NCBI RefSeq assembly: GCF_900112495.1
Contig: NZ_FOMA01000007.1
Coordinates: 1 to 64,000, forward strand
Direction of reading: 5' to 3'
Origin: Bacillus sp. OV322
GTDB taxonomy: Bacteria; Bacillota; Bacilli; Bacillales; DSM-1321
Length of the DNA stretch: 64,000 nucleotides
Part shown: positions 1-8,944 of the stretch, in pieces
How positions within the stretch are numbered: the first letter of the stretch is position 1
How the letters are laid out: the number at the start of each line of letters is the position of its first letter
Notes under the pieces: model-generated
Told to the model about the DNA's origin: nothing
The model's input: the letters and a program-made list of their open reading frames with translations, nothing else
Databases searched by the model: none
Translations under genes and position numbers: made by a program

Positions 1-122
1 CGAAGAAATGTTTGACTTGCTCATTTGCTTTTAGAGTGTGTGCTCACTATTTTAAAACGTTGGCGCTTAGTTTTGTTCAGTTTTCAAAGAGCAATTTCTC
101 TATCGTTTCTCTCGGAAGCGAC
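1..122 (-). other. 5' leader of an rRNA operon (boxA antiterminator region)
   Basis: Read on the minus strand, this stretch contains TGCTCTTTGAAAA (81-93), a match to the Bacillus rRNA boxA element, followed by GAACAAAACTAAGCGCCAACG-like leader sequence typical of the region just before 16S rRNA. The operon runs out of the window at position 1, so the 16S gene itself is not visible. B. subtilis also has an rrn operon directly after ygxA, which agrees with the position. No credible protein gene was seen here. Confidence 0.8.
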
Positions 123-128
123 TTGGTT

Positions 129-158
129 ATCTTACCATGTAAGCAAGTTAACTGTCAA
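129..158 (-). promoter_or_regulatory. rRNA promoter P2
   Basis: On the minus strand there is a perfect -35 box TTGACA (153-158), an 18-bp spacer and a -10 box TAAGAT (129-134). It lies directly before the boxA leader, as the proximal promoter does in Bacillus rrn operons. Transcription should begin near position 122. Confidence 0.75.
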
Positions 159-233
159 CAACTTTCTGAAAAACTTTTTTAGAAAAACATTTTTCTGTGC
201 TTCAGAACTTGATGTCCCTTAGCGACGTATATA

Positions 234-262
234 AATATAACATCGAAATAATGAATGGTCAA
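234..262 (-). promoter_or_regulatory. rRNA promoter P1
   Basis: The minus strand shows TTGACC (257-262), exactly 17 bp, then TATATT (234-239). It lies about 105 bp upstream of P2, the usual spacing for tandem rRNA promoters in Bacillus. Confidence 0.7.
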
Positions 263-497
263 TACTAAAAATGATTTTTTACGATAATTTTTTCATGATA
301 TGCAGGACCTGTTTATTAAACACCTGGAAGTACTTTAGCCAAGCTATTATTCTTTCACAAAATATCCTTATTCAATCACATAAGCACTCCTGTATACACT
401 CTTAGCTTTACAGGAAAAAGAAACGGAAGTTAAGCAGCACCTATACACGCATAAATATCTCTGCTGAACAGGTAGGCTGCCGCTCTTCTTCCTGATC

Positions 498-1361
498 TTA
501 TAAATGATACAGCCTGTGATACACTTCCTGGCCCTTTGTTTCTACATTCGCAATTTCAATAATGTTTTTCTCGATAAGGTATTCCAGCAGTACGCTGAGA
601 TCCACCGCATAATGCGCCAGCTCCTGATGATTGATCAGCTGGGCAATTGTCCATGGCTCTTCTTTTGTTTCCATAACCTCTATTAAATGCTGGGCTCCAA
701 TATTTGTTCTTGAGTAAATAAGAAATTCACTTGCCAAAAATAACAGCTCAAGCCTTTTCTCTAGAGTTTCCTCGCTATTAACGAGTTCTTCATATAGTTT
801 AAAAATTTCAGGCTCGATGTGCTTTACCTGATTCCAAACCGTCACCTCAGGGTGAAATCCCTGGTCGATGACTTCAAGTCGCGCCAAGTGGTGCAAAGAA
901 TGGACAACATGGTTATAGGCATCGAGATACTGCCCATTCTCAAAAAACACTTTTCCGTCCATGTACCTTCTTATTAGCTTGGCAAACTCCATGCCCATTT
1001 TAATTTTCCTTCCGTAGAAAGGGAATTCGCTGATTTCTTTTTTCAGACTGGAAAGGTATTCGTTTCTGTCAAATAAAATCTTCCCATTTTGAATCCAGTC
1101 CACGACTTTACGGTTTGTCCCAAGCAGCAGCCAATCCTGCAGCTGGCTTTCAGACACAACATGCAGTGCTGCCTTTTTATCCCTGTATGTATAATGCTTC
1201 AGAAAAACGGCATCTTCCGCTTCGTTCACAATAACAAAAAGGATGTAGTCAAAGGTATCTGTGATTGATATGTCATTCGCTCTTTTTTCTATTAATAAAA
1301 TGCCAAGTGTTGAAGAGTGGCTGGCTCTTTCCTGGTATATTGGACGAAGGATATCCTCCAT
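498..1361 (-). CDS. ygxA: Nucleotidyltransferase-like protein YgxA
   Basis: A soluble protein of 287 residues. It matches the YgxA family by its N-terminus (MEDILRPIYQERASHSSTLG) and by its place between ygzB and an rRNA operon. The family is described as nucleotidyltransferase-like, but no reaction is known and I cannot point to a complete catalytic triad. The C-terminal part, with GAQHLIEVMETKEEP, is helical. The open frame extends 13 codons further upstream, but the ATG at 1361 is preceded by GGAGG at good spacing and matches the family start. It is divergent from ygzB. Confidence 0.85.
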   Translation of the reverse strand: MEDILRPIYQERASHSSTLGILLIEKRANDISITDTFDYILFVIVNEAEDAVFLKHYTYRDKKAALHVVSESQLQDWLLLGTNRKVVDWIQNGKILFDRNEYLSSLKKEISEFPFYGRKIKMGMEFAKLIRRYMDGKVFFENGQYLDAYNHVVHSLHHLARLEVIDQGFHPEVTVWNQVKHIEPEIFKLYEELVNSEETLEKRLELLFLASEFLIYSRTNIGAQHLIEVMETKEEPWTIAQLINHQELAHYAVDLSVLLEYLIEKNIIEIANVETKGQEVYHRLYHL

Positions 1362-1579
1362 TTTTAAATTCCTCCAAAAACGTTGCAGATTACTGTACAA
1401 AACTCAGTTTATTTAAAACAGAGCAAAATGTACAGGGTGTATTCTTCACTATATACGGGTTCGACTTTTTTTGTAGAAATCCTGCCTTTCCTGTGGAAAT
1501 TCACGCATTTTTCCCTTGTTATAATTTTCATATTAGTCCCAATTTTGTGGTATAGTTAAAATAATCAGGAGGGACAACT

Positions 1580-1936
1580 ATGCAAAAATACTCTAGCAAG
1601 ATAAACAAAATTCGGACATTTGCTTTAAGCTTAATCTTTATCGGCTTCATTGTTATGTATGGCGGGATCTTCTTCAGGTCACATCCTATCGTCATGACAA
1701 TTTTCATGATTCTTGGCGTCTTGTGCATTATGGCAAGCACCGCTGTGTATTTTTGGATTGGCATGCTTTCCACCAAAACGGTACAGGTTATTTGCCCAAA
1801 TTGCAGCAAGCCCACTAAAATTTTAGGGCGTGTGGATATGTGCATGCATTGCAATGAACCCCTGACACTGGATAAAAATCTTGAGGGCGAAGAATTTGAT
1901 GAAAAGTACAATAGAAGACAAGCAAAGAATCATTGA
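1580..1936 (+). CDS. ygzB: UPF0295 membrane protein YgzB
   Basis: A protein of 118 residues with two transmembrane helices (about 14-36 and 42-66) followed by a small cytoplasmic zinc ribbon. The ribbon has two CxxC pairs: CPNC near residue 74 and CMHC near residue 93. The ATG follows AGGAGGGACAACT. It sits beside perR and ygxA as in B. subtilis. Its function is unknown; the zinc ribbon suggests a metal-binding or protein-contact role. Confidence 0.9.
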   Translation: MQKYSSKINKIRTFALSLIFIGFIVMYGGIFFRSHPIVMTIFMILGVLCIMASTAVYFWIGMLSTKTVQVICPNCSKPTKILGRVDMCMHCNEPLTLDKNLEGEEFDEKYNRRQAKNH

Positions 1937-2018
1937 CGCGCACTGTTAATCACTGATAAGGATAAATAAAAAAACTGATGCAACTGCCTCTGCCAGTCTG
2001 CTTGTGACATATTGGCAC

Positions 2019-2054
2019 AAAAAAAGTTCCTGCCTGATTAGGCGGAACTTTTTT
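2019..2054. terminator. Bidirectional terminator between ygzB and perR
   Basis: AAAAAAGTTCC pairs with GGAACTTTTTT, with an inner GCCT/AGGC stem and a GATT loop. The A and T tracts on both flanks allow it to stop both convergent genes. It touches the perR stop codon. Confidence 0.85.
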
Positions 2055-2496
2055 AATGTGTCTCTTTGCCAGTACAATCCGGGCATTCTCCGTAGATTTC
2101 CATGCGGTGGTTGCTGATCTGGAATCCCGTAACATGTGAGGCAAATTGCTCAACTTCGTTCAATCCCGGATAGTGAAAATCCACTATCTTGCCGCAATGC
2201 TGGCAAACTACATGGTAATGATTAGTGGTCACAAAGTCGAATCTGCTTGAAGAATCGCCAAACGTCAGCTCTTTCACTAATCCCACTTCACGAAATACTC
2301 TCAGGTTATTATAAACTGTCGCCACGCTCATATTCGGGAATTTGCCCTCCAGCGCTTTATAAATATCATCTGCTGTCGGGTGGGACATCGAGTTTATTAA
2401 ATATTCAAGTATCGCATGACGCTGAGGAGTAATTCTCACTCCGGTATCCTTCAATGAATCTAATGCTTCCTTCAAATGATTTTCAGACACCGCCAT
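2053..2496 (-). CDS. perR: Peroxide-responsive repressor PerR
   Basis: A Fur-family repressor of 147 residues. The winged-helix DNA-binding half (residues about 10-85) includes [11 protein letters not shown] and the recognition segment [12 protein letters not shown]. Regulatory-metal ligands of PerR can be matched: His near residue 38 ([10 protein letters not shown]), Asp in SSRFDF, His in TNHYHVVC and an Asp in VDFHYPG. Two CxxC motifs (CQHC, CPDC) form the structural zinc site. In this family, iron-catalysed oxidation of the His residues by H2O2 releases DNA. A strong SD (AAGAGGTG) precedes the ATG. It is autoregulated through the Per box upstream. Confidence 0.95.
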   Translation of the reverse strand: MAVSENHLKEALDSLKDTGVRITPQRHAILEYLINSMSHPTADDIYKALEGKFPNMSVATVYNNLRVFREVGLVKELTFGDSSSRFDFVTTNHYHVVCQHCGKIVDFHYPGLNEVEQFASHVTGFQISNHRMEIYGECPDCTGKETH

Positions 2497-2528
2497 GCAC
2501 CTCTTTTCTAACAGTATATATTCTTATA

Positions 2529-2575
2529 TTATAATATTTATAATTAGTGTACCTGCATTCCTGCGTTTTTGTCAA
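2529..2575 (-). promoter_or_regulatory. perR promoter with Per box
   Basis: The minus strand carries TTGACA (2570-2575), an 18-bp spacer and TACACT (2546-2551). Directly downstream is TTATAATATTTATAA (2529-2543), which differs at one position from the Per box consensus TTATAATNATTATAA. Placed at the start of transcription, it predicts autorepression. Confidence 0.8.
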
Positions 2576-2714
2576 TGATTCTGCAAGGGCTATATGCTTA
2601 ATTATATGAAAAAATATAAGCCTTTAGACTGCCCAGAGACATCTCCTTCACATAAAAATGAGGGATACGCCTTAGTATATTCCATTTCAGCCGAAACTTA
2701 CATGTGCATGCTTA

Positions 2715-3665
2715 TTAATAACCCTTTTTGGGGTCAATTAAATTGATATACTTTTTTCCTTCTCCCATATATTCGTGGAGGTTTTTTTCAAAAATGTCAA
2801 AGGATCTTGGCAGGTATCTGTCTGATTTGCTTGATAGATGTGGTGTCACTGTCACATTGTTCACTCTCCAGAAGTCATGATCTTCCGGAAGAGGTTCGGT
2901 GTTAAAAACATCAAGAATGCTATGGGCAATTTCTTTATCTTTCATAGCCTCTAAAAGAACGGTGTCTTCCACAAGGTCACCGCGGCCTATGTTGATAAAA
3001 ACGGCCGTTTCCTTCATCTTTCTGAAGTGCTCTTTCCCAAGCATCCCCTTTGTTTCGGGAGTGCTAGGCAAAATAGCCGTTATATAATCAGCCCGCGGGA
3101 TCACATTTAATAGGTCACTGATATTATAGAGCTCATCAATATAAACAGCCTGTTTGCCTCCCCTGTTGATTCCCAGTGTCTTCATATTAAATGCTTTAGC
3201 CAGTCTGGCAATTTCCCCGCCTATCGCTCCTGTTCCCATGATGAGTATCGTTTTGCCGCTAAGCTCGCCTGTCATAATACTGCGTTCCCATAATGCTTTT
3301 TCTTCCTGTTCCAGCAATTGCTTATTCTTTTTTTCATATTGAAGCAGCATCCCTATTGTATACTCTGCCATCGGAATGCTATGTATTCCCCTTGCATTTG
3401 TCACCATGATGTTTTTCCGGGTAATCTCCTGAAAGGGCATTTGCTCAAGTCCTGCAGACATGACCATTATCCACTTCAGCTGTTTGGCCGCTTCTATATG
3501 TTTTCCTGTTAAATCCTCACCATAGGTTATGAGAATCTCTGCGCGTTTTAAATGATCATCGTTCACAGGCAATCTTGTTTTATAGGCGAATTCCAGTGCC
3601 GGAAACTTTTGTTCCATCTCCATTATGATGGCATCGTCCGGAGTAATAGTTGAGAGTACAAGCAT
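2715..3665 (-). CDS. D-isomer-specific 2-hydroxyacid dehydrogenase family protein
   Basis: A soluble NAD(P)-dependent oxidoreductase of 316 residues. The Rossmann fold carries ILIMGTGAIGGEIARL. The conserved catalytic-domain segments FINIGRGDLVEDTVLLEAM and LDVFNTEPLPEDHDFW follow, with PHLSSKS containing the catalytic His. The substrate is not predictable; the family covers phosphoglycerate, glyoxylate and other 2-keto acids. The frame opens five codons earlier at a TTG, but the ATG at 3665 is correctly spaced from TGGAGG. This gene is absent from this place in the B. subtilis order, so it is a lineage-specific insertion. Confidence 0.85.
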   Translation of the reverse strand: MLVLSTITPDDAIIMEMEQKFPALEFAYKTRLPVNDDHLKRAEILITYGEDLTGKHIEAAKQLKWIMVMSAGLEQMPFQEITRKNIMVTNARGIHSIPMAEYTIGMLLQYEKKNKQLLEQEEKALWERSIMTGELSGKTILIMGTGAIGGEIARLAKAFNMKTLGINRGGKQAVYIDELYNISDLLNVIPRADYITAILPSTPETKGMLGKEHFRKMKETAVFINIGRGDLVEDTVLLEAMKDKEIAHSILDVFNTEPLPEDHDFWRVNNVTVTPHLSSKSDRYLPRSFDIFEKNLHEYMGEGKKYINLIDPKKGY

Positions 3666-3789
3666 ATGCAAATCCTCCAAAGGTTTTTCAATTATTTTAT
3701 CATGTTAAAAATCTTCCCGGCAGATATCCGGCACAAGAATTTTCTGCATTTTCATTCATAGGCAGCTAACCGCACCTTTTTCAGGGCAT

Positions 3790-3815
3790 AAAAAAACGCG
3801 GATACTAGATCCGCG
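3790..3815 (-). terminator. Terminator after the M29 aminopeptidase gene
   Basis: On the minus strand CGCGGAT and ATCCGCG form a perfect 7-bp stem with a 5-nt loop, followed by seven T. It ends the leftward transcript of the aminopeptidase gene. Confidence 0.8.
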
Positions 3816-3840
3816 AAACAATCTTTGAGGAGGTATTCCC

Positions 3841-3885
3841 ATGATTTATACTATTCTAAAACAGCATATTGGAGTTGGACAGTAG
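3841..3885 (+). CDS. Possible 14-residue peptide
   Basis: A reading frame of 14 codons (MIYTILKQHIGVGQ) begins with an ATG six bases after a strong GAGGAGGT (3827-3834) and ends with TAG. It runs opposite to the neighbouring genes and has no recognised family. The strong ribosome binding site is the only support, and no clear promoter was seen. It may be chance. Confidence 0.25.
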   Translation: MIYTILKQHIGVGQ

Positions 3886-3912
3886 CCCTTGTCTAATAAA
3901 ATAGGCTTTACA

Positions 3913-5025
3913 TTACCCCTTCAAGTTTTCAGGATTCAGCCCTGCAAGCTGCGACAGGACAAACATGCCGTCTTTCCTGACCAAGACATCATCGAAATAT
4001 ATTTCTCCCCCGCCATATTCTGGACGCTGGATGAGGACCATATCCCAATGAATCGATGACCGGTTGCCATTGTCAGCTTCTTCATAGGCCTCTCCGGGAG
4101 TAAAATGCAGACTTCCGCATATTTTTTCATCGAATAATATATCGCCTATCGGTTCCGTAATCAGCGGGTTGACTCCAAGTGCAAACTCTCCGATAAAGCG
4201 CGAACCGCTGTCTGTATCGAGGATTGCATTGAATTTTTCCAGCTGATCCGCAGTGCAGTCAGTAATTTTACCTTCTTTAAATGTTAATGAAACTCCCCTG
4301 AAAACCGATCCCTGATATGGGCATGGAGTATTGAAGGTTATGGTTCCGTTGACACTTTCTTTAACAGGAGCTGTAAAGACTTCACCATCCGGTACATTAT
4401 TGGAGCCTGCACAGATTATTGCAGGTATGTCTTTGATGGAAAAGGATAAATCTGTTCCAGGCGAGACAATACGGACCTTATCTGTTGCTTCCATTAATTC
4501 TTTAAGCGGCTGCATGGCTTGTTCCATTTTTTCATAATCAACCGTGCAGACGTCAAGCAGGTAGTCTTCAAAACGGCTCAAGCTCATGCCCGCTTTTTGG
4601 GCAAGGCCGATTGTAGGATAGTTCAGTAATACCCATTTCCGGTTGTTCACATAAAAAAACGTAGAAGGTTTCATGGCTTCTCCGCGAATCCGGTGCTTTT
4701 CTGCAGGCACTCCAGAAAACTCGGCATCATTTTCTTCACCATACACAATGATGACAGCATCTGTGTCTTCATATTTTTTCATCATCCATGAAGAAAATGT
4801 ATCAAGCTGTTCCTTTTCATACCCCAATAATAAATGCCGGCTGATTTCATCATCCATTAAATCAACATACGGATAACCGCCCATTTTGTAGGTTTCATCA
4901 ATCAGTTCTTTTAGCAAAGGCTTGCTGTTAACATGACCGCGGATAAGCACTTTTTGTTTTTTCTGCAATTTAATTGAATGCTTCAGCAGCATTTTCGCCA
5001 GCCTGTTTAATCTCTCATCCCTCAT
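3913..5025 (-). CDS. M29 family aminopeptidase (AmpS/AmpT-like)
   Basis: A cytoplasmic metallo-aminopeptidase of 370 residues, close to the usual length of the family. Typical M29 segments are present: SNNVPDGEVFTAPVKES with a metal-binding Glu, IGEFALGVNP with a second Glu, CGSLHFTPGEAY with a ligand His, and SIHWDMV with His and Asp. The N-terminus begins with the characteristic LNRLAKMLLKHSIKLQK. It releases N-terminal amino acids from peptides using divalent (often cobalt or zinc) metal. The ATG follows GGGGG and lies just 15 bp after the bcp stop side, so the two genes may be cotranscribed. Confidence 0.9.
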   Translation of the reverse strand: MRDERLNRLAKMLLKHSIKLQKKQKVLIRGHVNSKPLLKELIDETYKMGGYPYVDLMDDEISRHLLLGYEKEQLDTFSSWMMKKYEDTDAVIIVYGEENDAEFSGVPAEKHRIRGEAMKPSTFFYVNNRKWVLLNYPTIGLAQKAGMSLSRFEDYLLDVCTVDYEKMEQAMQPLKELMEATDKVRIVSPGTDLSFSIKDIPAIICAGSNNVPDGEVFTAPVKESVNGTITFNTPCPYQGSVFRGVSLTFKEGKITDCTADQLEKFNAILDTDSGSRFIGEFALGVNPLITEPIGDILFDEKICGSLHFTPGEAYEEADNGNRSSIHWDMVLIQRPEYGGGEIYFDDVLVRKDGMFVLSQLAGLNPENLKG

Positions 5026-5040
5026 GCCGTTGCCCCCAAA

Positions 5041-5511
5041 TTATATCTCTGTTTTCCTAAGATACTCTAAAGCTTCTTCTGTATGTCCCTTTACTTTCAC
5101 TTTTCTCCACTCTTTTATTAAAATTCCTTGTTTATCAATTAAAAAAGTAGAGCGTTCGATGCCCATATATTCTTTGCCGAAGTTATTCTTCAGCTTCCAT
5201 ACATCATACGCTTCCGCTGCTTCATGATTTTCATCTGCCAGCAGCAGGAAAGGCAGGCCGTGCTTTTCGATAAATTTCATATGACGGTCAACCGGATCCG
5301 GGCTAACCCCCAAAATGACCGCATCCAGCTCCTTGAATTGCTCATGCTGATCACGAAAATCACACGCTTCCGTGGTACAGCCAGGTGTCATATCCTTAGG
5401 GTAGAAATACAAAATGATATGTTTGCCTGCAAAATCTGATAAAGAAACAACTTCTCCATTACTCGCATTCAATTTAAAATCCGGAGCTTTTTCACCGATT
5501 TTCATTGTCAA
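5041..5511 (-). CDS. bcp: Thioredoxin-dependent thiol peroxidase (Bcp/PrxQ)
   Basis: A peroxiredoxin of the Bcp/PrxQ type that reduces H2O2 and organic peroxides at the expense of thioredoxin. The sequence YPKDMTPGCTTEACDFRD holds the peroxidatic Cys and the resolving Cys five residues later. The TTG at 5511, six bases after GGAGGG, gives an N-terminus (MTMKIGEKAP) that aligns with B. subtilis YgaF (MTIEIGQKAP, from memory); the ATG two codons later is an alternative. It corresponds to ygaF, which also neighbours perR in B. subtilis. Peroxide defence genes thus remain clustered. Confidence 0.9.
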   Translation of the reverse strand: MTMKIGEKAPDFKLNASNGEVVSLSDFAGKHIILYFYPKDMTPGCTTEACDFRDQHEQFKELDAVILGVSPDPVDRHMKFIEKHGLPFLLLADENHEAAEAYDVWKLKNNFGKEYMGIERSTFLIDKQGILIKEWRKVKVKGHTEEALEYLRKTEI

Positions 5512-5576
5512 TGCACTCCCTCCATTTCTTGCCTTTGGAGTAAGCGTACCCAATTTTCTCCCCAATTACAAATTTC

Positions 5577-5993
5577 TCACTTTCTCCTGTTATTCTGTTC
5601 GAAATCAATAACTGTCCGGATTACGAATGCAGCCGGCAAAGTGTATCCGATAAAGGCCTGAACAGCTGCGATTGTACGGCCAATCCCAATTGGAGCTACA
5701 TCGCCGTAGCCAACGGAAAACATCGTCATTGCACTGAAATAAAAGGAGGTTTCCAGATGCCTGATATAATCCCCCTCTACCCGGAAACCGTTGTCCAAAA
5801 AAACTGCATGGTTATCCAGCTCAAACAGTAAATAAATAAGTGCAAATCCTATTAATATGGTTCCATAAAGGTTGGTCACCCAAATCAGGCTTTCTATAGA
5901 AAATCTTTTCTCACTGCTGCTTTCTATAAATAAAGTGCGGAGGCTCATAAACATGCAGGCAAGGATGGCTGCAATCAACAGGTAAAAGGTCAT
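5577..5993 (-). CDS. Two-pore-helix potassium channel family protein
   Basis: A 138-residue membrane protein with helices at about 2-20, 40-60 and 108-127. A pore loop (residues about 85-101) carries FSVGYGD, the K+ selectivity filter (TVGYG type). There is no RCK/TrkA regulatory domain, so it is an Ion_trans_2 type minimal channel. An excellent GGAGGTGAGGAGG precedes the ATG. It would carry passive K+ flux; gating is unknown. Confidence 0.88.
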   Translation of the reverse strand: MTFYLLIAAILACMFMSLRTLFIESSSEKRFSIESLIWVTNLYGTILIGFALIYLLFELDNHAVFLDNGFRVEGDYIRHLETSFYFSAMTMFSVGYGDVAPIGIGRTIAAVQAFIGYTLPAAFVIRTVIDFEQNNRRK

Positions 5994-6171
5994 GGATCCT
6001 CCTCACCTCCTAAAAATATTAGATATTCTATTACTACTCCCTGTTCCCATGTTATATGTAAACAAATCAATTTCTCTTTTATACAAGAAGGCATTACAGA
6101 AGGTAAGGATGATCGGCTTTTATAAGCACTGAAACGAAAAGCATCCTATTAACTGCGGAGGGCTGAGATAG

Positions 6172-6206
6172 AAAAAACAGCCGCTTTCCCGATTGGAAAA
6201 GCGGCC
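6172..6206 (-). terminator. Terminator of the ABC-2 exporter operon
   Basis: On the minus strand GCCGCTTTTCC pairs with GGGAAAGCGGC (one wobble) around a 4-nt loop and is followed by TGTTTTTTC. It lies 7 bp after the stop codon of the last permease gene. Confidence 0.8.
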
Positions 6207-6212
6207 GTCTAT

Positions 6213-6998
6213 TTAATTTCCTGCACCTCTATATTTCTTCACACCCTGGTTCCATAGCAGAACAGAAAAAGTGAAGAAGACAATTCCGATTACAGGAGTG
6301 GCAAATGAGAACATGTACCATTCTTTTTTGCCCAGAAAATAGGCGGCAGGATAGACGCCTACAAAGGCAAAGGGCAATACCCATGTCAGTACAAACCGGA
6401 TGGCTTTATTGTAAATATCGACCGGATAGCGGCCGTAATTTCCGATATTGTACATCATCGGCATTATCGATGTTTTGGCATCCGACCAAAAGCCGATGCT
6501 TGCAAGGGCAATAAAAATAGCAGCATATGCAAGGGCACCCCCGATGGCAAACAGGATAAACAGCACGGGGTCATACCAGTGAATGTCAAGATGCAGGGAG
6601 GATCCCGCATAAAAAATAACAATCAGGCCAGTTATCAGCCCAAATAGCGATTCCAGTTCCATCCTTTCCAGAATGACCTGAAAAAGGCTGTGAATCGGCC
6701 TTGTCAGAATTCTGTCCATCTCTCCTTTGACTATATAGCGGTCATTAAAATCCCATATATTAAAGAATGACGAAAATAGAGCAAACGGAATAAGGAAGAA
6801 GCCATAAATAAAAATGATTTCGTCGCGGTTCCAGCCGCTCAACAGCTGAGTATGGCCGAATACAACGAAGATGAAGATCAAATTGACCGCTTGATTCAGC
6901 AGATCAGAAAAAATTTCAACAAACAAATCGGCCCTGTACTGAAGCCTTGTTTTCATATACTGGCTTACATATTGAAAAAACATATTTACATAAAACAC
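6213..6998 (-). CDS. ABC-2 family transporter permease (second permease)
   Basis: A 261-residue integral membrane protein with about six helices, of the ABC-2 type found with DUF990-like exporters. It starts at a GTG, and its ribosome binding site GGGAGG overlaps the end of the upstream permease gene, so translation is probably coupled. With the genes at 7004-7795 and 7853-8860 it forms a complete heterodimeric exporter. The substrate is unknown. Confidence 0.85.
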   Translation of the reverse strand: MFYVNMFFQYVSQYMKTRLQYRADLFVEIFSDLLNQAVNLIFIFVVFGHTQLLSGWNRDEIIFIYGFFLIPFALFSSFFNIWDFNDRYIVKGEMDRILTRPIHSLFQVILERMELESLFGLITGLIVIFYAGSSLHLDIHWYDPVLFILFAIGGALAYAAIFIALASIGFWSDAKTSIMPMMYNIGNYGRYPVDIYNKAIRFVLTWVLPFAFVGVYPAAYFLGKKEWYMFSFATPVIGIVFFTFSVLLWNQGVKKYRGAGN

Positions 6999-7003
6999 TT
7001 GCT

Positions 7004-7795
7004 TTAGCCTCCCTGAATGATGAGCTGTTTTTTAGCGGTAACCCAGAGAAACTGGATTGGCACCAATAATATCAGCACCCAGATTAATTGCTGCAGCATC
7101 GCCTGCAGGATTTCCCCGGTACTGAAGCCATTTGTGAAAATCATGCTCGGGATATAGCTAATGCCCTGAAAAGGAAGGTATTTCATGATGTCCTGTGCCC
7201 ACATCGGATAAAAGCTGATAGGAAGAAGCAAGCCGGAAAATAAATCAATGATCACTCTTTTTGCCCTGATCAGCCCAGCGTTGTTGTAAAAGAAAAATGT
7301 TGTGATTCCTGTAAGCAGATTGATTTGTGTATTGATAATAAAGCTAAGAATAAGAGATAAAACAAAATAACCCCAAACTGCAGCATCATGCGGAAGTTTG
7401 ATTGGAAAAATTAAAGCTACTACTATCATGCCGGGTATCGAGAAGAAGAAGAAACGGAAGATCCCCTCACCGAGTCCCTGCATCGTTTTCATGCCAAGAT
7501 AGCTGTATGGCCTTATCAATTCAATGGCCACTTTTCCCTCTTTGATTTCCTGGGATATTTCCCTGTCGATATTATTGAAATAAAAAGCTCGTGCCATCCA
7601 GGCAATGGCCACATATGTAGTCATTTGTGTGCTGGTCAGTCCCTGCATCGACCCTTTTCCGCCATAAATGGCATTCCAAAGGAAATAGTAAGCCCCGATG
7701 TTGATGCTGTATATTAAAATCCCAGTGTAATAATCAGATCTATAAGCCAGCATCATTAAAAATCTGATGCGTATCATTTCTGTGTACTTTCCCAC
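7004..7795 (-). CDS. ABC-2 family transporter permease (first permease)
   Basis: A 263-residue membrane protein with six predicted helices, starting GKYTEMIRIRFLMMLAYRSDYY, a pattern common at the N-terminus of DUF990-type permeases. The start is a GTG seven bases after AAAGGAG. It partners with the downstream permease and the ATPase encoded upstream. Export of a lipid, drug or peptide is typical for such systems, but nothing here identifies the cargo. Confidence 0.85.
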   Translation of the reverse strand: MGKYTEMIRIRFLMMLAYRSDYYTGILIYSINIGAYYFLWNAIYGGKGSMQGLTSTQMTTYVAIAWMARAFYFNNIDREISQEIKEGKVAIELIRPYSYLGMKTMQGLGEGIFRFFFFSIPGMIVVALIFPIKLPHDAAVWGYFVLSLILSFIINTQINLLTGITTFFFYNNAGLIRAKRVIIDLFSGLLLPISFYPMWAQDIMKYLPFQGISYIPSMIFTNGFSTGEILQAMLQQLIWVLILLVPIQFLWVTAKKQLIIQGG

Positions 7796-7852
7796 CGTAC
7801 TGCTCCTTTCCCGCCTTTTCCTGGTTTTGTTTTTGTAATAAATGACGAGAAA

Positions 7853-8860
7853 TCATACGATGCCTTTATCATAAATATTCCGGACGATTTCTTCTATCGA
7901 TGTTTCATGAATCTTGATGTCCTTAATTTTATAATGAGCAATGACTGCCGCGATCAACTGTGAAATATGATCATGTTCTTCTTTAATAAATGCAATATAT
8001 GTTTGATCTTTTTCGTTATATTCCCAGGAAGCATCAAAAGGAAGCGGCAATGACTGCAGCTCATTAAGAGATACTTGCTCCATGAATTGAAAATGTATTT
8101 CCTTGCCTTCAGCCCAGTTGTTTTTCAGGCTGTTTAAAGCGCCATCATAAATGATCTGGCCTTCATCAAGCATGATCACCCTATCGCATAGTGCTTCAAT
8201 ATCTGCAAGATCATGGGTGGTCAATAAAATGGTCGTATTGTACTTTTGGTTGATTTCCTTTAAAAATTCCCGGATCTTGAGCTTTACAAGTACATCAAGC
8301 CCGATTGTCGGCTCGTCAAGGAACAAAAGCGGCGGATTATGGATCAGTGCAGCGGCTAGCTCACACCTCATACGCTGGCCGAGCGATAGCTTACGGACAG
8401 GTTTGTCAAGCAAGGGTTCCAGGTCAAGCGTCTTAATGATGTGTCCCATATGCTCTTCGTATTGCTGATCAGACACTTTGTACACTTTTTTCAATAGGCG
8501 GAAGGATTCCTGCACAGCGATATCCCACCAAAGCTGTGAGCGCTGGCCGAATACGACGCCAATTGTTGGCGTGAAACTCTCTCTTTCTTTATGAGGGTTC
8601 ATTCCATTCACACGAATATGCCCTGAGGTTGGGGTTAGGATGCCTGTCAGCATTTTGATTGTCGTCGACTTTCCTGCCCCATTCTCCCCGATGTAAGCCA
8701 CCATTTCCCCCTGTTTCACATTAAAATTAATATCGTTCACAGCAGGAACAACTTTATAGTTTCTAGTAAGCAGGTCACGAAAGGCACCCTTTAACCCAGA
8801 ACGGCTCGAATACGCCTTAAACTCTTTCCTAAGATGCTCCACTTCAATTGCAAAACTCAT
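7853..8860 (-). CDS. ABC exporter ATP-binding protein
   Basis: The nucleotide-binding subunit of the exporter, 335 residues. It has Walker A GENGAGKST, an LSLGQRMRCELA signature, Walker B LLFLDEPTIGLD and switch His in TTHDLAD. A C-terminal extension of about 90 residues (from about 245) resembles the regulatory tail of ABC-2 drug/polysaccharide exporters. The frame opens eight codons earlier, but the ATG at 8860 is correctly placed after GGAGG and starts MSFAIEVEHLRKEF. It is the first gene of a three-gene leftward operon. Confidence 0.9.
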   Translation of the reverse strand: MSFAIEVEHLRKEFKAYSSRSGLKGAFRDLLTRNYKVVPAVNDINFNVKQGEMVAYIGENGAGKSTTIKMLTGILTPTSGHIRVNGMNPHKERESFTPTIGVVFGQRSQLWWDIAVQESFRLLKKVYKVSDQQYEEHMGHIIKTLDLEPLLDKPVRKLSLGQRMRCELAAALIHNPPLLFLDEPTIGLDVLVKLKIREFLKEINQKYNTTILLTTHDLADIEALCDRVIMLDEGQIIYDGALNSLKNNWAEGKEIHFQFMEQVSLNELQSLPLPFDASWEYNEKDQTYIAFIKEEHDHISQLIAAVIAHYKIKDIKIHETSIEEIVRNIYDKGIV

Positions 8861-8944
8861 AACATCATTTCCTCCAATAGTCATCTTGCCCTAATGAAAT
8901 AGTTTATCCAAACCAGCCCGCTAAAACAACAAAAATGCCCAAAC

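Noticed and set aside
25-222. 65-codon plus-strand frame at the left edge
   Set aside because: It lies antisense to the rRNA leader and promoters and has no ribosome binding site or family resemblance.
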